Below the pieces are notes generated by a model. The model was not told where the DNA came from and did no database searches. It was given only the letters and a program-made list of their open reading frames with translations. This document shows, in pieces, positions 19,839 to 28,850 of a stretch of DNA of 64,000 nt. This DNA comes from a bacterium (GTDB lineage Bacteria > Krumholzibacteriota > Krumholzibacteriia > LZORAL124-64-63), in NCBI GenBank assembly GCA_016719645.1, contig JADJYS010000006.1:186001-250000 (forward strand). Direction: 5' to 3'. Every line of letters starts with the position of its first letter. Positions within the stretch are counted from its first letter, which is position 1. The position numbers and the translations under genes are program-made.

Positions 19839-20402
19839 ATGACCGAGCAGCCCGTCGGCATCCTGGCCCTGCAGGGCGACTTCGCACTCCACGCCGCGGC
19901 GCTGGACCGGCAGGGCGTGGCGTACCTCTACGTGCGTCGGCCCGAGGAATTGACTGCGTGCCGCGGCCTCGTCATCCCCGGCGGCGAGAGCACGACGATG
20001 ACCCGCCTCATGGACATCGTGGGGCTGCGGCAGCCGATCCTGGACTTCGCCGCGGCCGGCAAGCCGATCCTGGGCACCTGCGCCGGGCTGATCATGCTGG
20101 CGGCGCGCGTCGACGAGGACGAGCGCAGGCACGGCGTGAAGCCGCTGGGGCTGCTGGACGTGCTGGTGCGGCGCAACGGCTACGGGCGGCAGGTGGACTC
20201 GTTCGTGGACGAGGTCGTCGTCGCCGGACGAGCCGACCCGGTGCCGGGCGTGTTCATCCGGGCGCCGCGGATCCTCGAGGTGGGGGCGGGGGTCGAGGTC
20301 GTGGCGACGTGGCGGGGGGAGACGGTGGGGGTGCGCAGCGGGAAGGTGACGGGGTTGGCGTTTCATCCGGAGGCGGGGGAGGGCGAGTCCTGGCTTTCCT
20401 GA
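19839..20402 (+). CDS. pdxT: Pyridoxal 5'-phosphate synthase, glutaminase subunit
   Basis: Glutaminase partner of PdxS. The triad is Cys81 (GTCAGLIML), His176 and Glu178 (AFHPE), with the family motif GGESTTM near residue 48. The start ATG has GGAG five bases upstream. The C-terminus is odd: after AFHPEAGEG this frame ends in ESWLS. The neighbouring frame instead gives RVLAFLIR and a stop at 20410, which looks much more like the usual PdxT end. The junction lies beside G5 and G3 runs, so a one-base deletion, real or from sequencing, is likely. The catalytic residues are all upstream of it. Confidence 0.93.
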   Translation: MTEQPVGILALQGDFALHAAALDRQGVAYLYVRRPEELTACRGLVIPGGESTTMTRLMDIVGLRQPILDFAAAGKPILGTCAGLIMLAARVDEDERRHGVKPLGLLDVLVRRNGYGRQVDSFVDEVVVAGRADPVPGVFIRAPRILEVGAGVEVVATWRGETVGVRSGKVTGLAFHPEAGEGESWLS

Positions 20403-20609
20403 TTCGTTAATTCTGATTTCGGATCTTCCCCTCTCGCCACGACTCCCGATCTGCTAGAATATCCCCATCTCTCGTGCAGTATCCCGACGGAGGGTGAGCC
20501 TCATCATCTGACTATCGACTGGGGATCCCATCCCAAGTTGAGCGATGTCGCATTGCAGGTATGACGACGCGTGGTGCAGATCGCTGTCACGATTCGAGGA
20601 GGCCCGGCC

Positions 20610-23204
20610 ATGACAGGATGCCCGTCGAGTCCGTTTCATCGGCACGTCCTGGCGCGGGCCAGGCGCCCGATCGCGCCGCTGCGCGGGAGGCCGGTGTGTG
20701 GCCTCGGTCTGGTGATCGTGATCCTCTCGCTGGCCTCCAGCCTGTACGGGGCCGATTGGTGGTACTGCTTCAACTACTACGGTTACTTGAAATGGGTGGG
20801 CAGGCTCGACACGCCGGGCAACGCCAGCGACATCGAAATCGCTGGCGGTCACGCCTACGTCGCCGATTTGTTTTCGGGACTGCAGATCATCGACATCACC
20901 GGACCGGAGCCGCCCCAGATCGTCAGCAGCATTCCGATCACCAACGGCGCGATGGGCGTCGCCGTCGAGGGCGACCACGCCTTCGTCGTGGACGCCGCCG
21001 CACGTCTGCATGTCGTCGACGTTACGGACCCCGCGGAACCTGAGGTCGTCAGCAGCGTGGACGTGGAGGGATCTGCGTACGGCGTGGTCATCGCCGGTCA
21101 CTACGCCTACATGGCCGCCGGTTACGCCGGAGTCCAGATCATCGACATCACGGACGTGAGCGACCCGCGGCTGGTCGCGACCGTCAACACGCCCGTCTCC
21201 GCGATGGGCGTGACCATCTCGGGATCGTACATCTACGTTGCTGACGGAGCTTCCGGCCTGCAGGTGATCGACATCACGGATCCGGCCACGGCGCAGATCG
21301 TGGGCGGGCTGAACACGCCGGGAGAAGCTCTCAACACGGAGATCGTCGGCGCTTATGCCTACATCGCGGATTCCGGTACCGGATTGGTGGTGGCGGACAT
21401 CACGATCCCCCAATCGCCGGTGATCGTCGCTGTGGTGCCCATGCCGGGGAATGCCCGGGATATGGTGTTGTCGCCAGCATTCCTCTACGTCGGGGACTCG
21501 ACGGGCCTGCATCTGGTCGACGTCACGGATCCCGGGTCTCCCGAACTCGTCGACAGCTACTGGCCCACTGACAACGTCATGAGCGTGGCCGTGGTGGGCG
21601 ATCTCGTCTACGCCGCCGCCGATGCGCGCGGGATCGAGATCATCGAGACGACGGACCCGGTCCCCTCGGCCAGCGTGGACCTGCCGGGAACCGCCGCTGG
21701 CATTTCCGTCCAGGGCGATTACACCTACCTCGCGTGCGGCGATGCCGGATTGTGCGTGGTCGATGTCTCGAACCATCTGGATCCCCGGTTGGTGGGCACC
21801 CTGACCTTGCCGGGGAATGCCGTCGATGTGGCTGTCGTGGGGCCGTACGCCTACGTCGCCGCCGGCGAGTCCGGCCTCCAGGTGGCCGACGTCTCCAACC
21901 CCGCGAGTCCGCGGCACGTTGGCGGTGTGGACACGCCGGGTTCGGCGTGTGCGGTCGCGGTCGCCGGCAGCCTCGCCCATGTCGCGGACGGCGTCGGTGG
22001 TCTGCTCCTGGTCGACGTCGCGGACCCTGCTCATCCCGCCATCGTCGGCGGTGTGGACACGCCGGGCAGTGCCCAAGGTGTCTATGTGTTGAATACCCGA
22101 TCCAAGACTTACGTCGCCGATGGCGTGTCGGGCGTGCTGGTCGTCGATATCGTGGATCCCGGAAATCCCGTGATCGTGGATGTCGTCGAGACGCTGGACG
22201 ACGCCGTCGGCATCACCTTCGCATCGACACATGGTATCCTCGGATATCTCTACGTGGCTGAAGGCGCCGGCGGCATCCAGGTATTCCGCGTCATGGCCGA
22301 CGGCCAGGTGACACCTCAAGCCATCGGTGGGCTGGCTTCGCCGGGCGGTGCCCGGAACCTGTGCATCTCCGGACCCTACGGCTACATCGCCGAGGGCCCG
22401 GCCGGGATCCAGGTGTGCCAGTATTACCGGGAAGGCCCGCAATCCGTTCGCATCGTCGATGATATCGCCGAAGCGCTGGATGTGATCGCGAACGACCGCT
22501 ACGTCTATGTCGCGTGCGGCGTCGCCGGGTTGACCGTTCTGCCGCAGCAGTGTGCCGGATGGGGAGTGCCAAACGTGCTGTCCACGTTCACCGCCGCCGT
22601 GAGCGAACCCGATGCGGAGGATTCCGGAGTCCAGGGGACACCGCCGCAGCGGTTCCGGGCCGTCGATCTGGCGTGGTCGCTAGCGGAGCCGATCGATGCC
22701 GTATCCTTGCGGCTGAACGCCGAGTCGGCCGGCGATAGTTGGGACGTCTCCTTCCTGCCGGACCCCCTCGGCGCAGCCGGCATGGGCTATGTCGCCCGCG
22801 ACGAGTCCCCCCTGCTGGCGGGGGCGCCTTCGGTCCGCTACACGCTGCTGCACGCCGCATCCCCCGGCGCCTGGACGGCGCTGGGCGACGTGACGGTCGT
22901 GTTCGGGACTTCCGAGACGCCCGGCGCGCTCGTGCCGCAGCTCCACGTGTACCCGAACCCCTTCAACCCGAGCACCCAGGTGTCGTACGAGATGGCGCGC
23001 CCCGGGACGGCGCGGCTGACGGTCCACGCGCTGACCGGCGCGCTGGTGCGGGTGCTGGCGGACGGGCCGCAGACCGCGGGAGCGCACTTCGCGGCGTGGG
23101 ACGGCCGGGACGGGCGGGGCCGCGAGATGCCGGCCGGCGGGTACGTGGTGCGGATCGCGACGGAGGCGGGGACGGGGGCGGTGAAGGCGGTGCTGGTGCG
23201 CTGA
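20610..23204 (+). CDS. Secreted LVIVD-repeat beta-propeller protein with FlgD-like C-terminal domain
   Basis: An 864-residue exported protein. After a signal sequence (GLGLVIVILSLASSLYGA) come about fourteen units of roughly 42 residues with the pattern TPG-A--V-V-G-YAYVADG-SGLQVIDITDP--P-IVG, the LVIVD repeat that builds surface beta-propellers. The last part opens with LHVYPNPFNPST and has the FlgD-like Ig fold (LTVHALTGALVRVL ... GGYVVRI), used in related phyla as a sorting or anchoring domain. ATG chosen because GAGGAGG lies just upstream; a GTG 39 bases earlier lacks one. A TAGAAT -10 sits at 20455. Composition is less GC-rich than the neighbours. Partner unknown; probably adhesion or scaffolding. 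Confidence 0.85.
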   Translation: MTGCPSSPFHRHVLARARRPIAPLRGRPVCGLGLVIVILSLASSLYGADWWYCFNYYGYLKWVGRLDTPGNASDIEIAGGHAYVADLFSGLQIIDITGPEPPQIVSSIPITNGAMGVAVEGDHAFVVDAAARLHVVDVTDPAEPEVVSSVDVEGSAYGVVIAGHYAYMAAGYAGVQIIDITDVSDPRLVATVNTPVSAMGVTISGSYIYVADGASGLQVIDITDPATAQIVGGLNTPGEALNTEIVGAYAYIADSGTGLVVADITIPQSPVIVAVVPMPGNARDMVLSPAFLYVGDSTGLHLVDVTDPGSPELVDSYWPTDNVMSVAVVGDLVYAAADARGIEIIETTDPVPSASVDLPGTAAGISVQGDYTYLACGDAGLCVVDVSNHLDPRLVGTLTLPGNAVDVAVVGPYAYVAAGESGLQVADVSNPASPRHVGGVDTPGSACAVAVAGSLAHVADGVGGLLLVDVADPAHPAIVGGVDTPGSAQGVYVLNTRSKTYVADGVSGVLVVDIVDPGNPVIVDVVETLDDAVGITFASTHGILGYLYVAEGAGGIQVFRVMADGQVTPQAIGGLASPGGARNLCISGPYGYIAEGPAGIQVCQYYREGPQSVRIVDDIAEALDVIANDRYVYVACGVAGLTVLPQQCAGWGVPNVLSTFTAAVSEPDAEDSGVQGTPPQRFRAVDLAWSLAEPIDAVSLRLNAESAGDSWDVSFLPDPLGAAGMGYVARDESPLLAGAPSVRYTLLHAASPGAWTALGDVTVVFGTSETPGALVPQLHVYPNPFNPSTQVSYEMARPGTARLTVHALTGALVRVLADGPQTAGAHFAAWDGRDGRGREMPAGGYVVRIATEAGTGAVKAVLVR

Positions 23205-23270
23205 AAACTCCCGGCGCGGACACGGCGCCTGAAGCCAAGCGCCGTCACCGACGTGGTTCTGCCATTGGAA

Positions 23271-24268
23271 TTATCCGGCACTCCACAAGTGGGCCCCGGC
23301 GGCATCGGCCTGGGAATAAGCCCAAGCGGCCACGGTCAAGCTCCCCGTCAGGTCGTGCGGCAGCCGCAGGTCCTGGAATTCCGCCGACATCTGCGCTCCC
23401 TTGTCCTGGTTGCGCCTTAACCAGCGCTCGCGATGCCGGTGATCCGCCAGCAGGTCGCGCTTGCTGCGATTGCAGGGGGTGCAGGCGAGCACGAAGTTGT
23501 GCCCGAGATCGTGGGGGTACTTCGACCACGGGATGAAGTGGTCCACGTCGCTCCGTCCCAGCGTGGCCGTGCAGTAGAAACAGGTGTTCCCTGCAACTCG
23601 ACCAGGAGCGGCCGGTAGAGGTCGAGGTTGGCGCGTTCGCTGCCGAACAGGAAGGCGCCCAGGTCCACGGCTTCGCCGAGCAGCGGCTGGTTGGCGGGCC
23701 GGTTGCGCACGAAGCGGATCCAGGCGTCCTGCGCCAGCCGCGTGACCAGTCCGTGGAAGCGGCGGAAGCAGAAGGCGACGCCGGGGTTCAGCACGACGGA
23801 CTCGCGGCTCATCGTGTGCGGATACAGCAGAGCCTCGACCCGGCCGTTCAGGACCTGGAGCTTCCAGAGCGGCATCACCCTGACGGTCTGCGCGACCTCG
23901 CGCACCAGCGATGCCCCCGGCCCGCTGAAAGCGTAGGGAGCTTCGGCGGCCTGCGGCATCGCCGCCGCGGCGTCCCGGACCAGGTTGATGATGCGCGCCT
24001 GGGCGCCGGTGTTCTGTTGCAGCAGACCCCGCTGCGGCCCCTTGACGTAGGGGCGCGCCTGCCGCCAGTAGTAGCGCACGAACTTGCCGGCGATGTCGCG
24101 GATCCCGAGAATCAGCGGCTCGCCGCCGTCGTTCCCCCGTTCGACCGCCAGATCGGCGAGCGCCATCAGCAGGGCGTACTTGTAGGTCGCTGTGAACTCG
24201 CCCTCGTCGAGCAGCCGCTGGACGTAGCCGAGAAAATCGAGCTGGAAGCTCTCGCTCGGCGGCGCCAC
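23271..24268 (-). pseudogene. HNH endonuclease-type protein, frameshifted
   Basis: The N-terminal 220 or so residues have no motif I recognise (MAPPSESFQLDFLGYVQRLL...), followed in the intact order by a Cys-x-x-Cys and the HNH core. One reading frame carries the protein to ELQGTP; from there the conserved part reads CFYCTATLGRSDVDHF, then IPWSKYPHDLGHNFVLAC and TPCNRSKRDLL in the neighbouring frame. A single missing base near 23595 explains the break. HNH proteins of this layout occur as restriction-like or housekeeping nucleases; the target is unknown. It lies two bases after the HIT gene stop on the same strand, so the two form an operon. If the indel is a read error, the gene is intact. 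Confidence 0.7.
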
Positions 24269-24270
24269 GC

Positions 24271-24654
24271 CTACCCTTTCGTCCAGTAGTCGGCCTTAGG
24301 GGGCAGCACCCAGCGGATGCCGCCGCGCGGGTCGGCCGCGTCGCCGGTGCGGCGCGGGATGACGTGCAGGTGGACGTGAGGCACGGTCTGTCCGGCCGCC
24401 GCGCCCTCGTTGAGGCCGATGTTGTAGCCGTCGGGCGCGAACTCCTCGTCCAGGTTTGCCACCACTTTGTTCAGCAGCGCCAGCAGGTCGGCCTGCTCGT
24501 TCGCGTCCAGGGCGAAGAACGAGGCCACGTGCCGCCGCGGCACGATCAGGGTGTGGCCGGGCGCCACGGGGAAGCCGTCGCGGATCGCCAGGCAGGTGCC
24601 GTGCTCGGCGACCGGCGGCTCGGTCAGCGGAGGGCAGAAGGGGCAAGGCGTCAT
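24271..24654 (-). CDS. HIT-family hydrolase
   Basis: A 127-residue histidine-triad protein. It starts MTPCPFC, a zinc-type CxxC, and carries the triad HVHLHVIPR near residue 98, where the middle His forms the nucleotidyl intermediate. Such proteins hydrolyse AMP or ADP linked to lysine, sulfate or other groups, or diadenosine polyphosphates. The start ATG was preferred over an extended upstream frame because it has GGAG five bases before it and matches the normal family length. It is followed two bases later by the HNH gene, with which it is probably co-transcribed. Confidence 0.92.
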   Translation of the reverse strand: MTPCPFCPPLTEPPVAEHGTCLAIRDGFPVAPGHTLIVPRRHVASFFALDANEQADLLALLNKVVANLDEEFAPDGYNIGLNEGAAAGQTVPHVHLHVIPRRTGDAADPRGGIRWVLPPKADYWTKG

Positions 24655-25005
24655 GCCGACTCCAGGAAGATGTCGTCGCCATCGATGGAAACCGTAGGTA
24701 GTGCAAGAGGATACCAGATCCCGCCCCGGCCCGACAGACGAATCAGGCGCGCCGCGGCGGGCGGGCCCGCCTGCCGGCCCCGAATCGACTGGCCGATTAT
24801 TCCCGACAGGGTCTTCCGCAGCCTTGCTCGGCGCCTTACTTTTTCCATGATCGCAGCAGTCCATGATTCGGTCCGGTATGCAGTTCCCGGGTATCGCCCG
24901 CCAGGGTGCGGCATCGCAAGGGAGCCACGCGCGTGCCGACGGAGCCGGTCCGGCCGGCCGTCGGCGACGCGGGTGCGGCCACCTTCAATGCAAAGGATGG
25001 GGGCG
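24655..25005. other. Intergenic region between divergent HIT and RCC1-repeat genes
   Basis: About 350 bases between divergent genes. It must carry both promoters, but I could not pick a convincing -35/-10 pair on either strand. No RNA gene, repeat or further coding frame was seen. Confidence 0.5.
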
Positions 25006-27342
25006 ATGAAGACTCGATCGGCGCAGGGGAAGATGACGGAGTCCCGGTTGCTGCTGGTGCTCGCGGCCGCGCTGGCCGTCGTCGCGACGGATGCCGGGGC
25101 CACGGGCGAGATCCTCAGCTGGGGCGGGACGGTCGTCGTCGCCCAGGATGCTTTGACCGACCTGACGGCGGTGTCGGCGGGCGAGGGTCACAGCCTGGGC
25201 CTGAAGAGCGACGGGTCGGTCGTCGCCTGGGGCCGCAATGCTTCCGGCCAATGCACCGTGCCGGCGCCCAACGCGGGGTTCGCGGCGGTGGCGGCCGGCG
25301 GCGAGCACAGCCTGGGCCTGAAAGCCGACGGTTCCGTCGTGGTGTGGGGATCCAGCCTGTACGGCCTGCACGACGTGCCCGCGCCGAACCTGGGTTTCAC
25401 GGCCCTGTCGGCCGGAACCTACCATTGCCTGGGCTTGAAGGCCGACAAGACCGTCGTGGCTTGGGGAAGCAACCACGAGCCGGCCGGCGGCTACACCGGC
25501 CAATGCGAGGTGCCGGCGCCGAACCAGGACTTCCTGGCGGTCGCCGCCGGCGGACTCCACAGCCTGGGCCTGAAAACCGACGGGTCCGTCGTCGCGTGGG
25601 GCGACAACCAGTTCGGCCAGTGCGAGGTGCCGGCGCCGAACACGGGTTTCACGGCGATCGCGGCCGGCAGGTTCCACAGCATGGGTCTGAAGGCCAACGG
25701 CGCCATCGTCGTGTGGGGCGACAACAGCTTGGGTCAGTGGAACGTGCCGGCGCCGAACTCCGGTTTCATGGCCCTGGCCGCGAGCGCGTTCGGCAGCGCG
25801 GGCCTGCGGACCGACGGCAGGATCGTCGCCTGGGGCGACGAGTGGGGGATGGGCCCCGCCGTGCCGTACCCGAACGCGGACTTCACGATGATCGCGGGAG
25901 GACGGGAGCACAAGCTGGCCCTGAAGTCCGACGGGACCGCCGTCGCCTGGGGCGCGAACGTGTACGGCCAGTGCAACCTGAGCCCGGCGAGCCTCGGCTG
26001 CACGCAGCTGGCGGCGGGGCCTCAGCACTGGCTGGGCCTCAGGGCGAACGGGTCGCTCGTCGCCTGGGGTGTGAACAACAGCGGCCAGAGCACGGCGCCC
26101 CCGGCGAACACGGGTTTCATGGCGCTGGGCGCCGGCCAGTACCACAGCCTGGCTCTGAAGACCGACGGTTCGCTCGTCGCCTGGGGCAGCAACTCCAACG
26201 ACGCCTTCGAATACACCGGTCAGAGCAACGTGCCGGCGCCGAACGAGGGGTTCACGGCGATCGCCGCCGGCGGCTACTTCAGCCTCGGCGTGAAGGCCGA
26301 CGGCTCCGTCGTCGCGTGGGGCGACAACCGGTTCGGCCAGTGCGACGTGCCGGCGCCGAACGAGGGGTTCGCGGCGGTCGCGGCGAGCGACCGCCACAGC
26401 CTGGGCCTGAGGCTCGACGGCTCCATCGTCGGCTGGGGGGACAACCTGCACGAGCAGTGCAACGTCCCGGGCCCGAACACGGGCTTCACGGCGATCGCAG
26501 CGGGCGGCGACCACAGCCTGGGGTTGCAGGCCGACGGCTCCATCGTCGCGTGGGGCGACAACCAGTTCGGCCAGTGCGAGGTGCCGGCGCCGAACGCGGG
26601 CTTCACCGCGGTGGCGGCGGGCGACCAGCACAGCCTGGGCTTGAGATCCGACGGGTCGATCGTCGCGTGGGGTGATTACGCTTCCGGCCGCTGCGACGTG
26701 CCCGAGCCGAACGCGGGCTTCACGGCGATCGCGGCGCGTGGCGACGTCAGCCTGGGGATCCGCAGCATCGTCCCGCAATCCGTCCAGCTGACCCTGTTCG
26801 ATGCCGTGCGCCGGGCCGGCCGGGCGACGGTCCGCTGGGCGCTGTCCCGGCCGATCGACCACGCCGGCTTCCACCTGTGGCGGCAGGAGCCCGACGCAGA
26901 TCGCCAGCGGCTGAGCACCGAGCTGCTCGACGGCCGGGACGTCTACGAGTTCGACGACGTCGCGCCGCCTTGCGGGCCGGCGGACTACTGGTTGCAGGAA
27001 CTGACGACCGGCGGCGGCGAGAACTGGTACGGTCCGGCCCGGCTGGAGGCGGCCGCGATCCCCGGTGCGCTGCGTCTGGCCCAGAACCGTCCCAACCCCT
27101 TCAACCCGAGCACGTCGTTCGACTTCGATCTGCCGCGCCCGGGCCGCGTCGTGCTGACGGTTCACGATCTCAAGGGCGCCCGCGTCGCGACCCTGGTCGA
27201 TGCCGACCTGCCCGCCGGCGAGCAGAGCCGCGCATGGCACGGCCTGGACAACGACGGCGCGCCGGTGCCGTCGGGGGTCTACTTCGTGCGCCTGTCGGTG
27301 GGGGAGGAAGTGCGCACGGTCAAGGTGATCATGGCGCGGTGA
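25006..27342 (+). CDS. Secreted RCC1-repeat propeller protein with FlgD-like C-terminal domain
   Basis: A 778-residue exported protein. After a signal sequence (LLLVLAAALAVVATDAGA) come fourteen RCC1-type units of about 39 residues, each close to F-A-AAG-HSLGLK-DGS-VAWG-N--GQC-VPAPN-G, the last one partial. A spacer follows (residues about 585-690), then LRLAQNRPNPFNPST opens an FlgD-like Ig domain ending in VKVIMAR. Fourteen units fit two seven-bladed propellers. ATG at 25006 is used; an ATG at 25033 with AGGGGAAG before it is equally possible. Like the LVIVD protein 1.8 kb upstream, it is probably displayed on the cell surface; ligand unknown. Confidence 0.87.
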   Translation: MKTRSAQGKMTESRLLLVLAAALAVVATDAGATGEILSWGGTVVVAQDALTDLTAVSAGEGHSLGLKSDGSVVAWGRNASGQCTVPAPNAGFAAVAAGGEHSLGLKADGSVVVWGSSLYGLHDVPAPNLGFTALSAGTYHCLGLKADKTVVAWGSNHEPAGGYTGQCEVPAPNQDFLAVAAGGLHSLGLKTDGSVVAWGDNQFGQCEVPAPNTGFTAIAAGRFHSMGLKANGAIVVWGDNSLGQWNVPAPNSGFMALAASAFGSAGLRTDGRIVAWGDEWGMGPAVPYPNADFTMIAGGREHKLALKSDGTAVAWGANVYGQCNLSPASLGCTQLAAGPQHWLGLRANGSLVAWGVNNSGQSTAPPANTGFMALGAGQYHSLALKTDGSLVAWGSNSNDAFEYTGQSNVPAPNEGFTAIAAGGYFSLGVKADGSVVAWGDNRFGQCDVPAPNEGFAAVAASDRHSLGLRLDGSIVGWGDNLHEQCNVPGPNTGFTAIAAGGDHSLGLQADGSIVAWGDNQFGQCEVPAPNAGFTAVAAGDQHSLGLRSDGSIVAWGDYASGRCDVPEPNAGFTAIAARGDVSLGIRSIVPQSVQLTLFDAVRRAGRATVRWALSRPIDHAGFHLWRQEPDADRQRLSTELLDGRDVYEFDDVAPPCGPADYWLQELTTGGGENWYGPARLEAAAIPGALRLAQNRPNPFNPSTSFDFDLPRPGRVVLTVHDLKGARVATLVDADLPAGEQSRAWHGLDNDGAPVPSGVYFVRLSVGEEVRTVKVIMAR
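25162..26772 (+). repeat. Tandem 117-bp coding repeats (RCC1 units)
   Basis: Thirteen full units and one partial, most 39 codons long. Two units are longer by insertions near 25480 and 26200 that both encode a xYTGQ motif. Units 4, 10 and 12 are nearly identical at protein level (WGDNQFGQC / WGDNRFGQC), which suggests recent duplication or gene conversion. Confidence 0.85.
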
Positions 27343-27360
27343 GCGGCGCTGAGAATCGTA

Positions 27361-27390
27361 CTGGCACCCCGGGGGGCGCTCCGCTAGGAT
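27361..27390 (+). promoter_or_regulatory. Predicted sigma-70 promoter
   Basis: CTGGCA, an 18-base spacer and TAGGAT, 20 bases before the ATG of the small membrane protein. Confidence 0.4.
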
Positions 27391-27410
27391 CCCCCCCGGA
27401 GGTGCCCCCC

Positions 27411-27629
27411 ATGTTCCTGAAGTTCCTGCTCTGGCTGCTGCTGTTCGTGCTGTGCTGGCCGCTGGCCATCCTGGCGCTGGTCTTCTTCCCGCTGATCTGG
27501 CTGCTGCTGCTGCCCTTCAGGATCCTGGGCATCGCGGTGACCGGCGTGCTGGAGCTGTTCAAGGCGATCATCATGCTGCCGGCCCGGCTGCTGGGCGGAC
27601 GTCCCGGCGCCAAGCCGAAGCGTCCCTGA
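27411..27629 (+). CDS. Small hydrophobic membrane protein
   Basis: A 72-residue protein made of two hydrophobic stretches (FLLWLLLFVLCWPLAILALV and FFPLIWLLLLPFRILGIAVTG), an amphipathic stretch and a basic tail GGRPGAKPKRP. The topology suggests two membrane helices with the tail in the cytoplasm. GGAGG lies eight bases before the ATG and a possible promoter just upstream, so it is likely a real gene. No family is recognised; proteins of this look are common in Proteobacteria and relatives without a known job. It is 33 bases before the secreted kinase-fold gene and may share its transcript. Confidence 0.72.
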   Translation: MFLKFLLWLLLFVLCWPLAILALVFFPLIWLLLLPFRILGIAVTGVLELFKAIIMLPARLLGGRPGAKPKRP

Positions 27630-27662
27630 GGCGACGCCCGCCGCTCCCGACGAAGGACCGTC

Positions 27663-28850
27663 ATGCCCACCCGACGCGGCTGCCTGCGAGCGATCCGCGC
27701 GAGCGCCGCGTGCGCGTGCGCGCTGCTCGCCGTCGCGACCGTCGCCGCCGCGCAGGGCCTCGACGGCCTGCTGTCGGCCGGCTACTGGGTCCCGCAGCCC
27801 GGCGAGCGGGCCCAGCTCGCCCTGGACCTCGACGGCCACGCCACCGAGTTCCGCCTGCTGAAGCAGCACGAGGGCACCTCGATCCTCTTCGCGGTGCGCG
27901 ACCGCGCCACGGGCCGCGACGTGGCCGTGGTCAAGACCAACTCCCTGAGCACGAACGTGAGCGCGGAGATCTACGCCTGGCGGCTGGCGGTGGTGCTGGG
28001 CTGCCCCGGGGTGGTCGCGCCCGCCTCGCCCGTGACGCTGTCGGGCCGCTCCCTGGCCAAGCTGCGCGAGCTGCTGGCGGGCGCGTCGTACGGCGGGACG
28101 CGCAAGGAGGACGCGCGGCGCGAGGTCCTGGCCGACCTGGACCGCGTGCTCGCCGCCGGGCGCGGCCTGCCCGGGGCGATCAAGCCCTGGCTCGGCTGCT
28201 TCGTCCAGAGCCGGCGCCTGGGCACGCGCGAGCTGCTGGCCGAAACCGACGCGGCCGCCTGGCTGCGCGCCGGCGGCCCGCCGCCCGGCGACGGGACCGT
28301 CGCCGTGTCACAGGTGAGCGCGCTGCAGGAACCGACGGGCATCCACCTCGGACGCCTGCCGGCCCGGCGGCTCGCCGCCGACCTCGCGGACATCATGCTG
28401 CTGGATGCGCTGATGGGGCAGGACGACCGCTTCGCCGGCGGCAACCTGCACGTCTGGTGCGACGGCGGCGAGCGCCGGCGGCAGGGCGGCGGATCGGCGA
28501 TGCCGCTGTGGGACCTGGGGGAGGTGCGGCTGCTGGCGCTGGACAACGGGGCGGCGCTGCGCCCCGGCGCGAACACCGCGCTGCGGGACCTGCGCGGCGA
28601 GATCCATCCGGGCGTGCGCGCCGAGCGCTTCGATCGCCGCGTCGTGGACCGGCTGCGGGAGCTGCGGCGCCAGACGGCGGGCGCGGACTCCGCGCGCGTC
28701 TGGGAGCGCCTGGGCCTGGCGGGCAAGCGCGCCGAGTTGGCGTCGCACCGGCTCGACGAGGTCCTGGCCCACCTCGACGGTCTCGAGGCCGCGCTGGGCG
28801 AGCAGATCTGGCTGCCCGACCCCGAGTTCAGGGACCGTCGCCGGCCGTGA
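27663..28850 (+). CDS. Secreted protein with atypical (PI3K/FAM20-like) kinase fold
   Basis: A 395-residue protein with a signal peptide (cleavage near VAAA-QG). The remainder carries what looks like the atypical kinase core: a lysine in DVAVVKTN (Lys91), a glutamate in SAEIYAWRLAVVLG (Glu102), a catalytic-loop-like MGQDDRFAGGN (Asp255, Arg256, Asn261), and LALDNGAAL (Asp294) in the metal-binding DxG position. This order resembles FAM20/PI3K-like and HipA-like kinases, where LIGNxDRHxxN and (I/L)DNG are diagnostic. Bacterial exported members are little studied. The link rests on motif order read by eye. The 3' end overlaps the convergent subtilase gene by 23 bases. Confidence 0.62.
   Translation: MPTRRGCLRAIRASAACACALLAVATVAAAQGLDGLLSAGYWVPQPGERAQLALDLDGHATEFRLLKQHEGTSILFAVRDRATGRDVAVVKTNSLSTNVSAEIYAWRLAVVLGCPGVVAPASPVTLSGRSLAKLRELLAGASYGGTRKEDARREVLADLDRVLAAGRGLPGAIKPWLGCFVQSRRLGTRELLAETDAAAWLRAGGPPPGDGTVAVSQVSALQEPTGIHLGRLPARRLAADLADIMLLDALMGQDDRFAGGNLHVWCDGGERRRQGGGSAMPLWDLGEVRLLALDNGAALRPGANTALRDLRGEIHPGVRAERFDRRVVDRLRELRRQTAGADSARVWERLGLAGKRAELASHRLDEVLAHLDGLEAALGEQIWLPDPEFRDRRRP

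Noticed and set aside
24364..25005. Extended N-terminus for the RCC1 protein
   Set aside because: The frame is open but overlaps the HIT gene on the other strand and would place about 210 non-secretory residues before the signal peptide.
25162..26772. CRISPR-like or non-coding tandem repeats
   Set aside because: The 117-base periodicity is entirely explained by RCC1 protein units with conserved frame; there are no short identical repeats with unique spacers.
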